A DNA stretch of 45,531 bases from contig NW_022204909.1 of NCBI RefSeq assembly GCF_008831285.2, positions 1-45,531 on the forward strand, read 5' to 3'. A program made the position numbers and the translations under genes. Numbering within the stretch: position 1 is the stretch's first letter; each line of letters starts with the position of its first letter. Under the pieces are notes generated by a model, which saw nothing but the letters and a program-made list of their open reading frames with translations, was not told where the DNA came from and did no database searches. Shown one piece after another: positions 13,018 through 24,509 of this stretch. Source of the DNA: Nymphaea colorata. Taxonomy: Eukaryota > Streptophyta > Magnoliopsida > Nymphaeales > Nymphaeaceae.

Positions 13018-13903
13018 CTCCTCTGTTCTTTTTTTTCTAGGTAGAAGAAAGAGCTAGCAGAGGAAGACAACTAGAAATCTGAAAATGGAAGGAGAGGAAG
13101 GCGAAGGAAGGCCAAACAAATTTGGGTCCACCACTGCTTAAATCTGAAAATGGAAGGAGAAGGAAGACAAAGGAAGTGCTCTACAGGCTGGCAAGGTCCA
13201 TGATTGGTGCTAAATAAATCCATAAAAATTCCTGAACCCCAGACTTCTACATCATCTACACTTCCTCTTTCTCACGTTTGTGGGATTTATAATTGTATTA
13301 TGTAAAAAGTTTGGATGCATGATTTTTTTTTTCAAAATCCAAAATTTTGTTTAGCCCATCCAAGTTTCGTGGCCTGACCATTGACTAGAAGTACAACTTG
13401 TTCGTGCCGCGAGGGAATGCCATCAACCTTGCCAAACTCAAGGCTGGTCTATTGTGAAGAGACAAAGATGATGATGTCCCCATGATGACCATTACAAAGT
13501 GTTTCATATTTAGACTTATGATCAGGATGTCTGGGGCTCATACTAATCCAGTTCAGCTGTTGTCATTCAACATGCTCTGTTTGACAGAACAATGAGCTCA
13601 GAACGGGATGTGAAAGGTCATTCTAACAATAGCAACAGAGCATGATCAAGTGGAACTAGCCATGCAAGGTTGGCTCAGACCAATTACATAGCCAGGGCTA
13701 GCTGTTGTTACTAGTCTTTTCAGCTATTTCCTTTCAAGTGGGCGTTCTTGATTTCATGCATAGAAGGCTTCAGTTGAGGGTTTAAAACAAGTGACGCAAG
13801 AAGCAAATCCAACAATATCCCCAAAAGAAAAAAATCGTTCTTCCAATCAAACTCTTGTTTTCACAAAGTGGTGAAATGTACAGTTCATTAAGTACCTCTG
13901 TGG

Positions 13904-13975
13904 CTCTCTCTCTCTCTCTCTCTCTCTCCCTATATATATATATATATATACTCTATATATATATATATATATATA
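13904..13975. repeat. Compound microsatellite (TC)n-(TA)n
   Basis: Roughly 26 bp of TC followed by TA with one interruption. It lies at the position equivalent to the TA/TACA/TG tract at 8280-8459 in flank copy E. Confidence 0.95.
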
Positions 13976-15138
13976 GATCTAGAGATATTGAAAAAACAGT
14001 AGATCTTGACCACATCTGCAATCTGCTTGCCGACATATAATGACAGCAGTTGTAGAAATTGGAGCAAAAGAAGAGAGAAAAGCTTCAGCTTTGGATGCTT
14101 TCTGATAGGTGCATAAAAGGTCAGACTATCACTCCCAGAAGTTTATCTTGATCCAATGAAGGATGCTGGGAGGTAGGCTCCCCACCATTTATTAAGAAGG
14201 ATTCATATGTACACGACAGAAGTTTATCTTGATCAAATTTAGTGTTTTCTTCTACAAAAAAAGTACAAGTATCGGCAATTAAGAAAAATAAACATTATAG
14301 GCTAAGTGCTCTCATGCAGGGGTATACAAGCTAATAGAATACGAATGGTATTAAGTTGAAGACAAAACAATTAATAAATGGAGTTCCAACCAGTGAAAAT
14401 GGTGTCAATTACATATTGTGGTTCATACGGATGTTGACAAATTCAATGTTTTTCTTTTCATTTTTGTCCACTTGTGTGTAGCTTAGCCTACCATCTTTAG
14501 ATCCCTCGTATTTTATTTTCCTCTTGAAATCCCAATCAAGGAATCAAGAACAAATTGATAGTGGTCCCTCCTTTTTTTTAGACAGTGATTCATTTTTTTT
14601 ATGAAATTACAAATTTTGGTTCAAACATAAAAATACCAATAATTTCAAAAATATGTCATAGTGTTATAGGAGAAATTATGGCCGTGGTGAGAATATAATG
14701 TACATGATGGGTATTATATGAAAATGTAAATCAAATTCTTGAGAGATCGGTGAGTCCTTATGGTCTCTTATTCATCTAATATGTAGTTTATAGCTAGAAT
14801 ATTTCTTCTTTTTCTTCTTTCAATGGAACCTCATTAGTCAAATTTAAATTTGATTCCTCAAGGTATAGTAGCAAAATTGCATTTGAAGTCTGTTTGTAAT
14901 AATCCTATACAAAATTGACCATTTGCAATTCATTCTGCCCCACATATAGAGAAAGCCCCAAGCGGTGTAGCATAGTTGCCCGGACTGACAAGACAACAAA
15001 AGTTCACTGTTAGTTCATTTATTATGGGTGCTACTGCTAGGGACTGCAAAAGATGGATGCATGACACTTTAGTTGACATGTACTCTGCTCTCCACCCAGA
15101 ACCGGAATAGAGGAAAAAAGGAAGGGGCTTCAGCCTCC

Positions 15139-15487
15139 TCAGGGTATTCATATAAACTAAAGCAAAAAATACAGTTGTGAAATGAATTTAATCCAAACCA
15201 TCAATCAGTAAAGAAAACATGGTGACAAGAGCGTCATTTTCATGAGGATAGACCAAGGGTATTCATATACAATAAAGCAAAAAAAGGTAGTTGTGATATG
15301 AATTTAATCCATAATATCCACCAGTAAAAGAGACAAAGTGACCAGAACATCATTTTCTTTACGATAGACAAAGGGTATTCATACAAACTAAAGCAAAAAA
15401 AAAAAAAGACAGTTATGAAATGAATTTAATCCGAAGCATCCAGCAGTCAAAAAGACAGTGATAAGAGAATAATTTTATTTACAGTAG
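15139..15487. repeat. 117-bp tandem repeat, units a-b-c
   Basis: Three units start at about 15139, 15256 and 15371 with AGGGTATTCATA. Each has the conserved core GAAATGAATTTAATCC or GATATGAATTTAATCC. The units differ from each other in a fixed way (a, b, c), and the same order recurs at 19398-19742 and 31850-32205. Confidence 0.85.
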
Positions 15488-15608
15488 ACCCAGAAGAATG
15501 GCTGCAAGGTGCATGACAATGACACCGGACTGCTTAATTGGATGCTGGCTTTAAGCACTAAAAGAGTGCACTGCTCATTCATTGAAGAAGAAGCCCCTTT
15601 GTCCCTTC

Positions 15609-15614
15609 TCTCTC

Positions 15615-15700
<86 letters not shown>

Positions 15701-15702
15701 TT
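15609..15702. repeat. Microsatellite (TC)n-(TG)n
   Basis: About 75 bp of TC with one interruption, followed by about 18 bp of TG. The SLSLSL / RERERE frames on the two strands are products of the repeat. Confidence 0.95.
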
Positions 15703-15704
15703 CA

Positions 15705-16852
15705 TTCCATATGGTGACTTCAACTGATTTGGTTACATAGCTTCCTTTTATTGCTGGAACATTGCCTAATTTCCATCTTTTGCCTGTCTGTGCAATTTAT
15801 GGAGCAAGTTTGCTTAGCTTAACAACAAATGCATGGCGTGAAGCAGCAACCACAGTACTTTATATCTATTTCTTCAAACTTCAAAATTCCATCTGACATT
15901 TCCTAATTCATTTTCTTCTACTTTACTCCGTATGTGTCAATGCATGCATGCATGCATCTGTGTATGTGTGTGTGAGAGAAAAAGAGAGAGAGACAGAGCG
16001 AGAGAAAAAAATGAAACAGTTGAGTGACCAAAAAGGAGTCCACCCATGAGGAATGAGATTCCTTCAGCAAAGAAATATTGTCTCAGAGACCCTAACCACC
16101 TAGAAGTTCTGACTGGATGACAAGGACCCTGCACCTTGCTTTTGCATATGGCTGCCATGTTACTTTTTTCCAAGCACTTTTCATGTTGACATGACACCCC
16201 TCAACTTTTTCCCCACTCTATGTAACTTAAACTTATTCTATATTCAACATTAATGGCACAACAAGGTTTAAAACCCAAGACAATAATAGATGGTAGAATT
16301 TCACTTTCTATTTCTAGCTGAAAACAAGTCCTTCACATCATTCCCCACTAATTTTGAAGTTGTTGACGTTTGGAATATACTGTTGTGCATCATCTTCATT
16401 CCTACGTTCAGTTAGCTGGTACCACAATTTTTTTGAAGCAGAAAGCACTCTCTTGCTTGGGAGTCAAGAGCAAACATTTCTTTAGGAGTAACAAACGTTA
16501 TTACACATTACTGTTAGTTGGTTGAATCCGTTCATGTGATTGAACCACATTCCGATTGTGTTCTCAACTTATACATGTTGTGCCACTTTATTACACACAC
16601 ATATACATATATATAAATATATAAAATATGAGAAATAGTGACTAGCATTGGGGTCAAATGGCTGTCCATCCATTAGCAATCACTTTCTTGACCAAGAGTA
16701 GTAGACCTAATTAAAGGTACAACATACAATTCTTGATTGATATTCAAATTTGGTCATCCGGAATAAGGGGACACACAAATTTTTAGCTCTGAAGGACTCA
16801 TATCACTGCACACCAGATATCAGCTTAACAACAGTTAATTTCCCGTGTGCCA
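15705..16852. repeat. Inter-gene block of the CNL array, copy 1
   Basis: Matches 21630-23205. Shared landmarks are TTCCTTTTATTGCTGGAACA-type text (15740; 21680), the TGCATGCATG plus GTGTGTGAGAGA stretch (15943; 21886), the TTTTGCATATGGCTGCCATG segment (16140; 22084), and the end segment CAGTTAATTTCCC (16830; 23180). An 86-88 codon minus-strand frame (15937-16197 and 21874-22140) stays open in both copies, but it runs into the CT/GT repeat and has no recognisable domain. It is noted here without being called a gene. Confidence 0.7.
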
Positions 16853-18009
16853 CCACACTTCCTTACTATTCTCTCTCCAACATCTCTGATCCTATGCATC
16901 ACCAAATCTTCTTCTGTTTGGCCTGCCTCCTTTAGAAACAACTCTGAGCTTTGGTCAAAACTAAATTCTGGTAATTCATGGACATAAGAAGCACGCATCC
17001 CTTTTGATACATTTTTCTTTCTACTGGTAATCAAAATATTGCTCCCCATTGCAGCCGCCATCAATGTTCCCTCTACCTCTTCCCCCCACCATTCTAGTTC
17101 CCACACATCATCTAGGACCAACAAAAATTTTTCCTTTAAGAGCTCGTTCTGTAATTGTGTGCACAACTCACTCATGGAACAATCAGGGTTTTCTCTAGAT
17201 CCCTTGCACACTTCCCTTAGTATCTGCCACACCAAAACCTTACGGTTTGGCCTCTCCGAAACACAAACCCACCATCTACGTTTTCCAAAATGTTCTTCGA
17301 GTTCTTTAAAGACCATTTTTGCAAGAGTTGTTTTGCCGATTCCACCTTTTCGTGCAATAGAAGTAATAGAAACACCACCCTTATGTGCCTTACTACTTTG
17401 TATAGAGTCATTCGACAAGAGCTTTTCTACTATCACCTTTTTATCATCCTCCCTCCCTGTAGGTGGTTGTACACCCATGTGATGGGTTGTCTCTTGGGGG
17501 TTGTCATGTTCACCATGAACAGGACCCTCACTACCAATATCTCTTGGTGTTATTCCGAGCACATCCGCCATTATCTTATTTTTTTCTATTTTATCAAGAT
17601 TTTGGTTGATATTTTTAATATCAATTGCAAGGTTGTAGGAAGCAGATACATGTTCCTTAAAGCAAGAGCACAGAATGGCCCAGGGCTTCCTTACCTTGTT
17701 CCATGAAGTTATAGACTTGTCCCTTTTGCAAATTGCAATTTTGCTTTGGCATCCTTCAATGATGTCCTGGGCATCATAGAAAATATCCTTCAGCTCTCTC
17801 TCCATATCTCTGTTGTGCACATTGCTGAAAAGGGGCTTGTGATCTGTGACTTTGAGGGCCTTCCCAAAGTATCTCAGCTTCTGCTGGAGCACCTCGAGAT
17901 CGTCTTTGGCATTCAAGATGTGGTCCACCTTTTCTTTCAACAAGCTGGGTACATCCCCCAACAGAATAGAAAGAGGTGTTTACACAAGGGTGTTGATTAC
18001 TGTTGTCAT
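16853..18009 (-). pseudogene. CNL pseudogene truncated at the GLPL motif (CC-NB only)
   Basis: The expected start is ATG 18009 (MTTVINTLV), followed at codon 10 by TAA (17980-17982) where the plus-strand copy has CAA. After that stop the frame stays open to 16825. Motifs, counted from 18009: CC residues about 17-130; P-loop reads RKGGIGKTTLA near residue 222, with the first Walker-A glycine replaced by Arg; RRWWVCVSERPN; kinase-2 LLVLDDVWELEWW near 295; RNBS-B SNILITSRKK; then KCGG, after which homology ends. The last few residues (TREINCC) come from the inter-gene block. The ARC2 domain and all LRRs are gone. The first ATG after the early stop is at 17805, which would drop most of the CC domain. 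Confidence 0.88.
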
Positions 18010-19900
18010 CTCCTCCTCTGTTTTTTTCTTGGTGGAAGAAAGAGCTAGCAGAGGAAGAGAACTAGAAATCTGAAAATGGAAGGAGAGGGAAGACGAAGGA
18101 AGTGCTCTACAGGCTGGCAAGGTCCATGACTCCCGAACCACAAAGTTCTACATCACCAACACTTCCTCTTCCTCACGTTTGTCTGATTTTTCATTGTATT
18201 ATGTAAAAAGCTAGGATGCATGATTTCTTTTTCGAAATCCAAAATTTTATTTAGCCCATCCTAGTTTTGCGATCTGACCATTGACTAGAAGTACAACTTG
18301 TTCGTGCCATCATCCTTGCAGAAGTGGTGGTGTTGTTGCAACTTGCACGTCACCCACTCTGGGTGGGGTGATGTGAAAGGTCTCCCTAACAATAGCAAGA
18401 GTGAATGATCAAGTGGCACTACCCACACGTTGGCTCAGACCAATTAGATAGCCAGGGTGAGGTGTTGTTAGTAGTCTTTTCAGCTATTTCCTTTCATGTG
18501 GGCTTTCTTGATTTCTCCAAAAGGCTGCAGTTGAGGGTTTAAAACAAGTGATGCAAGAAGCAAAATCCAACAATAACTCCAAAAATAAAAATCGTTCTTC
18601 CATCAGAAAAATAAACATTATAGGCTAAGTGCATTCATGGAGAGGTATGTAAGCGAATAGAATGTGAAAATGAAGACAAAGTCAATTTTTTTTCTTTCAT
18701 TTTTGTCATACCTTTGTCCACTTGCGTGTGGTTCAGCCTACAATCTTTAGATGCTTCATATTTTCTTTTCCTCTTAAATTCCCAATCGAGCAAGAACAAA
18801 TTGATATTTGCCCCTTTGCTTTTTTTTTCCAGACGGTCATTCATTTTCTTAAGAAATTATTTGTTTTAAATTTTTAATGTTGTCTCAGCATTAATTATTT
18901 TTCTCAACTTTAAAATGTTAAAAAAATCAAATACCATTAATTTAAAAAATCTGTCATAGTGTTATAAGAGAAATTAGAATATAATGTACATGATGGGTAT
19001 TATTGAATCTCTCAAATGAGAATGTAAATCAAGTTGCTAAGAGATCAGTGAGTCCATATGGTCTCTTATTCGTCTAATATGTAGTTTATAACTAGAATAT
19101 TTCTTCTCTTTTTCTTCTTCTCACAACAGAATCTAACTAGATCAATTTAAATTTTATTGCACAAAGTAGAATAGCTAAATTGCATTTGATGTCTGTTTGT
19201 AATAATCTTATACAAAATTGACCCTTTGCAATTCATTATGTCCCCACATATAGAGAAAGCCCCAAGTGGTGTAGCATAGTTGGTCGAGACGGCAAATGCT
19301 AGAGACGGCAAAAGATAGATGTGTGACACTTTAGTTGACATGTGTACTGCTCTCCACCGAGGACTGGGTTTGAAGAAGAAAGGGGCTTCAGCCTCTTAAG
19401 GGTATTCATATAAACTAAAGCAAAAAACACAGTTGTGAAATGAATTTAATCCAAACCACCAACCAGTTAAGAAAACACGGTGACAAGAGCATGATTTTCA
19501 TTATGATAGACCAAGGGTATTCGTATAAACTAAAGAAAAAAAGGCAGTTGTGATATGAATTTAGTCCATAATAACCACCAGTAAAAGAGATAAAGTGACA
19601 AGATCATCATTTTCTTTACAATAGACAAAGGGTATTTGTAAAAACTAAAGCAAAAAAAGACAGTTATGAAATGAATTTAATCCGAAGCATCCAGCAGTCA
19701 AAAAGACAGTGATAAGAGAATACTTTTATTTACGATAGACCCAAAAGAATGGCTGCAAGGTGCTTGAACTGGCATTAAGCACTAAGAGATTGTACTGCTC
19801 GTTCATTGAGGAAGAAGCCCCTTTAACCCTTCCCATAAACTAAAGAAAAAAAAAGCAGTTGTGATATGAATTTAATCCATAATATCCACCAGTAAAAGAT
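18010..19900 (-). repeat. CNL 5'-flank block, copy B
   Basis: Upstream region of the truncated CNL at 18009, matching copy A (13018-15487) with internal deletions. For example, the AAATAAATCC module is reduced to its second half at about 18127, and the microsatellite segment is absent. It contains the 117-bp array (units a-b-c at about 19398, 19516 and 19628), the tail AGACCCAAAAGAATGGCTGC (19736) and a further partial b unit at 19833-19900. Confidence 0.7.
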
Positions 19901-20185
19901 TTGATGCTTATCCCCTACAGGCTACTCTATCACCCATAGAATGTGGCCAATTCTAGAATCGGGCAAGAATAGGCATACGCTGAAGGAACACATCGTTGGT
20001 GAATCACACCCCCTTTATTCGATGTTTATATGTTTGGATTTGAATATGAATGAAAGAAAATTACATATCATATTCAAATTTAATTTTTCAATTCCAATTC
20101 AAATCCGATTCAAATTCTAGTTTCATTTTTACATCTAAATCCAAATCCGCCTTTTAAATACACAACTAAGATCAGAACCACGTTA

Positions 20186-20225
<40 letters not shown>

Positions 20226-20980
20226 CAATATTTAATTCAAAAGATATGGATATTATTTATAATATATTTACCTGAATTGAATTAGGAATCTCAATTAGAT
20301 TGAATATTTGTTAAAAGCTAAGTTGTAATGTGGTAAAATGCAGACACATATGCTTAGTGGGTGCAACAGGTTCAGACGGTAAGTGCAAATGCAAATTTAA
20401 ATTTGATTTTTTTTTTATATATCTGATCGATTTAAGTGCTTGGATAACTGATTTAAATTTGACCTTTTATCGAATCACCAAGCTTTGGAATTGCTTAATC
20501 ACAAACAGGCAGTCAGAATTTTCGAAATTGCTTGAGTTCAAAGCCTACCATGCTCCAACCTGTCAATATGCACGAAGTGGGCATCAATGAGCTAGGCAGT
20601 CCTTGAGTGGATGACACTTAGAACATTTAAGTGGTAGAGGTAGTACAATGGGGCATTTTAGCCGAAATGATTTTGATTCAATGATGTTGATGGGTGCACT
20701 CAAAAACTCCCACTCACTCTAAAAATAACAATCTGTTCATCACGGAGGGCCAACCCATTTGAAAATGGAGAATCAAATCTACCTGTCCATTAAAGAAAGG
20801 AGAAAAGAAAACGAAGAAAAGGACACCATGCACATGGTTGCCCTTCTACCTTTTTTTTTTTAAAGGAAACTAGAGAGCATCCATGTGGTGATCATGAGTT
20901 CATGGCTATTTGGTAGCCAACTCTTCAAGGAAGGAATCAACCGGCTCAATCTAAGAGGTGTCAAGAGCATCATTTTAATT
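19900..20980. other. Intergenic, AT-rich, no gene recognised
   Basis: Contains AATCCAAATCC-like words (20030-20160) and a (TA)n microsatellite at about 20190-20222. The rest shows no open frame with recognisable content. The minus-strand CNL family is not detectable here. Confidence 0.4.
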
Positions 20981-20984
20981 AGGA

Positions 20985-21605
20985 TAGACCAAGGCTATTC
21001 GTATAAACTAAAGCCAAAAAAAAGGCAGTTATGATATGAATTTAATCCATAATATGCACCTGTAATAGACAAAGTGACGAGAACATCATTTTCTTTACCA
21101 TAGACAAACGGTATTCGTACAAACTAGAGCAAAAAAAAGACAGTTATGAAATGAATTTAATCCAAAGCATCCAGCAGTCAAAAAGACGGTGATAAGAGAT
21201 TAATTTTATTTACGACAGACCCAAAAGAATGGCTGCAAGATGCTTGACCTGGCCTTAAGCTTTAAAAGATTGCATTGCTCATTCATTGAGGAAGAAGCCC
21301 CTTTAACCCTTCTTTCTCAGGATCATTTTCATTAGGATAGGCCAAGGGTATTTGTATAAACTAAAGCAAAAAAGGGCAGTTGTGATATGAATTTAATCCA
21401 TAATATCCACCAATAAAAGAGACAAAGTGACGAGAACATCATTTTCTTTAACCATAGACAAAGGGTATTCATACAAACTGAAGCAAAAAAGAGGACAGTT
21501 ATGAAATCAATTTAATCCAAAGCATCCAACAGTAAAAAAGACAGTGATAAGAGAATAATTTTATTTATGATAGACCCAAAAGAATGGCAGAAAGGTGCTT
21601 GAACT
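20985..21605. repeat. Two further b-c pairs of the 117-bp tandem repeat
   Basis: Units b and c, each followed by the AGACCCAAAAGAATGGC tail, occur at about 20990-21310 and again at 21340-21605. The pair plus tail behaves as a higher-order repeat of about 340-360 bp that extends the array begun at 19398. Confidence 0.75.
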
Positions 21606-21629
21606 GGCTGTGTGTGTGTGTCTGTGTCT

Positions 21630-23205
21630 CTGTGTGTTCATTACATATGGTAACTTCAACTGATTTGGTGACATAGCCTCCTTTTATTGCTGGAACATTG
21701 CCTAATTTCCATTTTTTGTTTGTGTATGCAATCTATGGAGCAAGTTTGCTCAGCTCAACAACAAATGCATGCCGTGAAGCAGCAACTGCAGTACTTTCTA
21801 TCTATTTCTTCAAACTTCAATCTTCCGTTTGATATTTCCTAGTTCCTGTTTTTTATGCTTTACTCTGTATGTGTCAATATCCATGCATGCATGCATGCAT
21901 CTGTGTATGTGTGTGTGAGAGAAAGAGAGAGAGAGACAGAGCGAGAGTAAAAAAGGCGACAGTTGAGTGACAAAAAAGGAGTCCACCCATGAGGAATGAG
22001 ATTCCTTCACCAAAGAGATATTGCCTCAGGGGCCCCAACCACCAAGAAGTTCTGGATGGATGACATGGACCCTGCACTTTGCTTTTGCATATGGCTGCCA
22101 TGTTACTCTTTGCCAAACACTTTTCATGTTGACATAACACCCCTCAATTTTTCCCCCCTCTCTATGTATCTTAAACTGGTTTTATAGTCAACGTTAATGG
22201 CACAGCAAGGTTTAAATCCCAAGACAATAATAGATGGTAAAATTTCACTTTCTATGTCTAGCTGAAAACAAAAAATCCTTCATCTCATTTCCCCACATTA
22301 ATTTTGAAGTTCTTCAACTCCAGATATTTTGAGCCCACAATGCCAGCCAGCCAAACAAGTTCTGCAACATCAGCCACAGGCATCATATCTCATATAAATG
22401 GAAAATTCAAGGCCAAGATGTCAATAGACATGCATGAATGAGTATACACATCCAACATGTCTGTTTCAACACCACCAAACCTTGGATTAAAACTTACATC
22501 ACCAAGAATCTACCCGTTGAACATGTGTAAATAGTTGGTTATCAACATGATTGCCCTATTTTTTTAATTTCCCTTACATGATGTCTTTATCTTCATGATC
22601 TTCAACGCGTCCATGATCTGCTTGTTGTAAGCTTGGGACAAAGAATATAGAAGTCAGCATCCCGTGAAGTCTGATGTGCATCATCTTCATTCCTACGTTC
22701 AGTAGCTGTTTCCACAATTTTTTTGAAGGAGAAATTGCTCTCCTGCTTGAGAGTCTAGAGTAAACATTTCTTTAGGAGTAACAAACCTTAATACACATTA
22801 CCGTTGGTTGAATCAGTTCATGTGATTGAACCGCATTCCCATTGTGTTATCAACTTATATTCTAACAATTGAACACATGTTGTGCCACTTTATACCACAC
22901 AGACACAGATATATATAGATATATATATATATGTACATATATATACATATATACAATCAAAATGTCATAAAATATGAGAAATAGTAACTAGCGTTGGGGT
23001 CAAATGGCTGTCCATCCATTAGCAATCATTTTCTTGACCAATAGTAGTACACCTAATTAAAGTTATAACATATAGTTCTTGATTGATATTCAAATTTGGT
23101 CATCATGAATAAGGGGACGGACAAATTTTTACCTCTTAAAGGACTCGCATCACTGCACACCAGATATCTGTTTAACAACAGTTAATTTCCCATGTGCCAC
23201 ATGCC
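21630..23205. repeat. Inter-gene block of the CNL array, copy 2
   Basis: Longer copy of the block at 15705-16852. The extra sequence at about 22310-22680 is missing from copy 1. The homologous end CAGTTAATTTCCC lies at 23180. Here it continues into unique sequence (23210-23700), then the LRR end of the next CNL copy. This shows what was deleted in the truncated copy at 16853. Confidence 0.65.
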
Positions 23206-23209
23206 CAAT

Positions 23210-23756
23210 TCTACCTGAAGAATTGGAATAAGTGGTCGCTCAGTTTTTGTGCATACTTCAGGTGGGAACATTAAAATTTCTTTTACAGTTATGAGCAAAG
23301 TAAATAATCACCTTTTTCACCCAAAGTAAATCTTCCCTCCTTTTAAATTCTCTTTTTTAACTTGGGAATCTTTCTTACTGCAAATACATAAAAAGAAAGA
23401 AGATTTATCTGAAGAAGAGAAAGGAACTGCAACTAAACAGAAAGATGCAGATTTAAAACTGGTGCAGTTGGTACATCCTTTTCAGGGAGGGTGCTTGCAC
23501 TGCTCTTCAGGGATCTGTGGTTATAGCATTCCTGCCTAATGGGGCTCAAGCAAGGTAAACACCGTGGCTGTTAGGGGAACATTATAGAATATGAAAAATC
23601 TATACTGACACCACCAACAGCAGATGCCGAAATCATGCTCCCTCTTTCGCTAGATTCAGACCGAACGTGAATCTAAGCTGACGAAAACCGTCTCCTTCTT
23701 GTTTCTGCTATGTTCATCCATGTCGACAGCCTTCACAAGAGAAAACAGATCGCATG
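23210..23756. other. 3' flank of CNL copy, no gene recognised
   Basis: AT-rich sequence between the inter-gene block and the LRR end on the minus strand. No open frame of note is seen. It is likely the 3' untranslated or flanking region of the CNL at 23757 by position only. Confidence 0.3.
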
Positions 23757-24075
23757 TCAGGAACAGACGAAGTCAAGATGGTCCATTAACTCCTGCCGCA
23801 GATCAAGTGCAGAACAGCTGTCAATTGTCAACAATTCAAGCTTGAAGAGGCAGGCGATCTGTTTCTTGGCATCCGTGGGACATGTTGTAGCTACTGTATC
23901 ATTTTGTTGGAGAGTAATGTTATTGATGTCTGCCAAGAACTTGAGATTGGGGATGTCAGAAAGGCATAGGTATCTTAGTTTTGGGAGGCATTTCCAGTAG
24001 CCTCCCAAAGTGATGTCCCCGGTGAAACCTTCCAGTGGCAATTCCTTCAGTTGGGAGAGACACCACACCCACTGG
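23757..24075 (-). pseudogene. CNL pseudogene, terminal LRR segment
   Basis: A 103-codon open piece with the family's C-terminal text: LGGYWKCLPKLRYLCLS, then NLKFLADIN and CPTDAKKQIACLFKLELLT. It ends as DLRQELMDHLD, matching the ends of the copies at 9707 and 42235. Its upstream (higher-coordinate) LRRs are missing; homology stops near 24075, and the NB-ARC part of what is probably the same gene resumes at 25785 beyond a copia fragment. Confidence 0.8.
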
Positions 24076-24509
24076 AAATGGATTGGATTTATATCAGCTT
24101 GAAAATGGATTCAACATGCATATTCTTGAATTATGACAAGTAAAAACATATCCATTCGCTGTAACAGCTTTATGCGAGTTAGGCTCCTTACCTTCATGCA
24201 AACAAGATCACCTATACAGGGAAAGGTTAGCATTATATAAATGCTAATTTTCACAATCAGAAAAACAAAGGGTTGACTAAACCCTCCAGATGAGCAAAAA
24301 GAGAAAACCAACTATGAGCAGCTGTTGGTCTTCACAAGATAAATTTCCCCTCTCCTTTAGATGGGCATTATGAACACACCAAAATCGACCATAGAGTTCC
24401 CTTTTTCCGCCTTCACTCTGTACTCAAAACCTTCTAAAAATCTGCTGCAAACAGCCCACGCAGCTCTGATGCGTTCTGCCATCTTGATATTGGTAACATC
24501 AATAAAAAT

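Larger units (their letters stand above)
13018..15487 (-). repeat. CNL 5'-flank block, copy A
   Basis: This is the upstream region of the pseudogene starting at 13017. It starts with AGAAAGAGCTAGCAGAGGAAG (read on plus near 13046), also present near 18039 and 29570. It continues through the TGCTAAATAAATCC module at 13209, the segment shared with 7905-8745, the TC/TA microsatellite at 13904-13975, and text shared with 2055-2941, 18590-19380 and 31030-31840. It ends in a three-unit 117-bp tandem array. No gene is supported inside; the 73-codon minus frame at 14930-15151 is not conserved in frame in the other copies. Confidence 0.75.

Noticed and set aside
14930-15151. 73-codon frame in CNL flank copy A, with partly similar frames at 2663-2941 and 19147-19341
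   Set aside because: The three copies share DNA homology but the reading frame is not kept consistently, so an ancient gene or repeat remnant is possible but a gene call is not supported.
15475-15727. SLSLSL and RERERE frames
   Set aside because: Read-out of the TC microsatellite at 15609-15702.
15937-16197. 86-88 codon minus-strand frame open in both inter-gene block copies (15937-16197 and 21874-22140)
   Set aside because: Its C-terminal third is encoded by CT/GT and ATGC simple repeat, it has no recognisable domain, and roughly ten amino-acid changes in 86 do not suggest constraint. Conservation is explained by recent segmental duplication.
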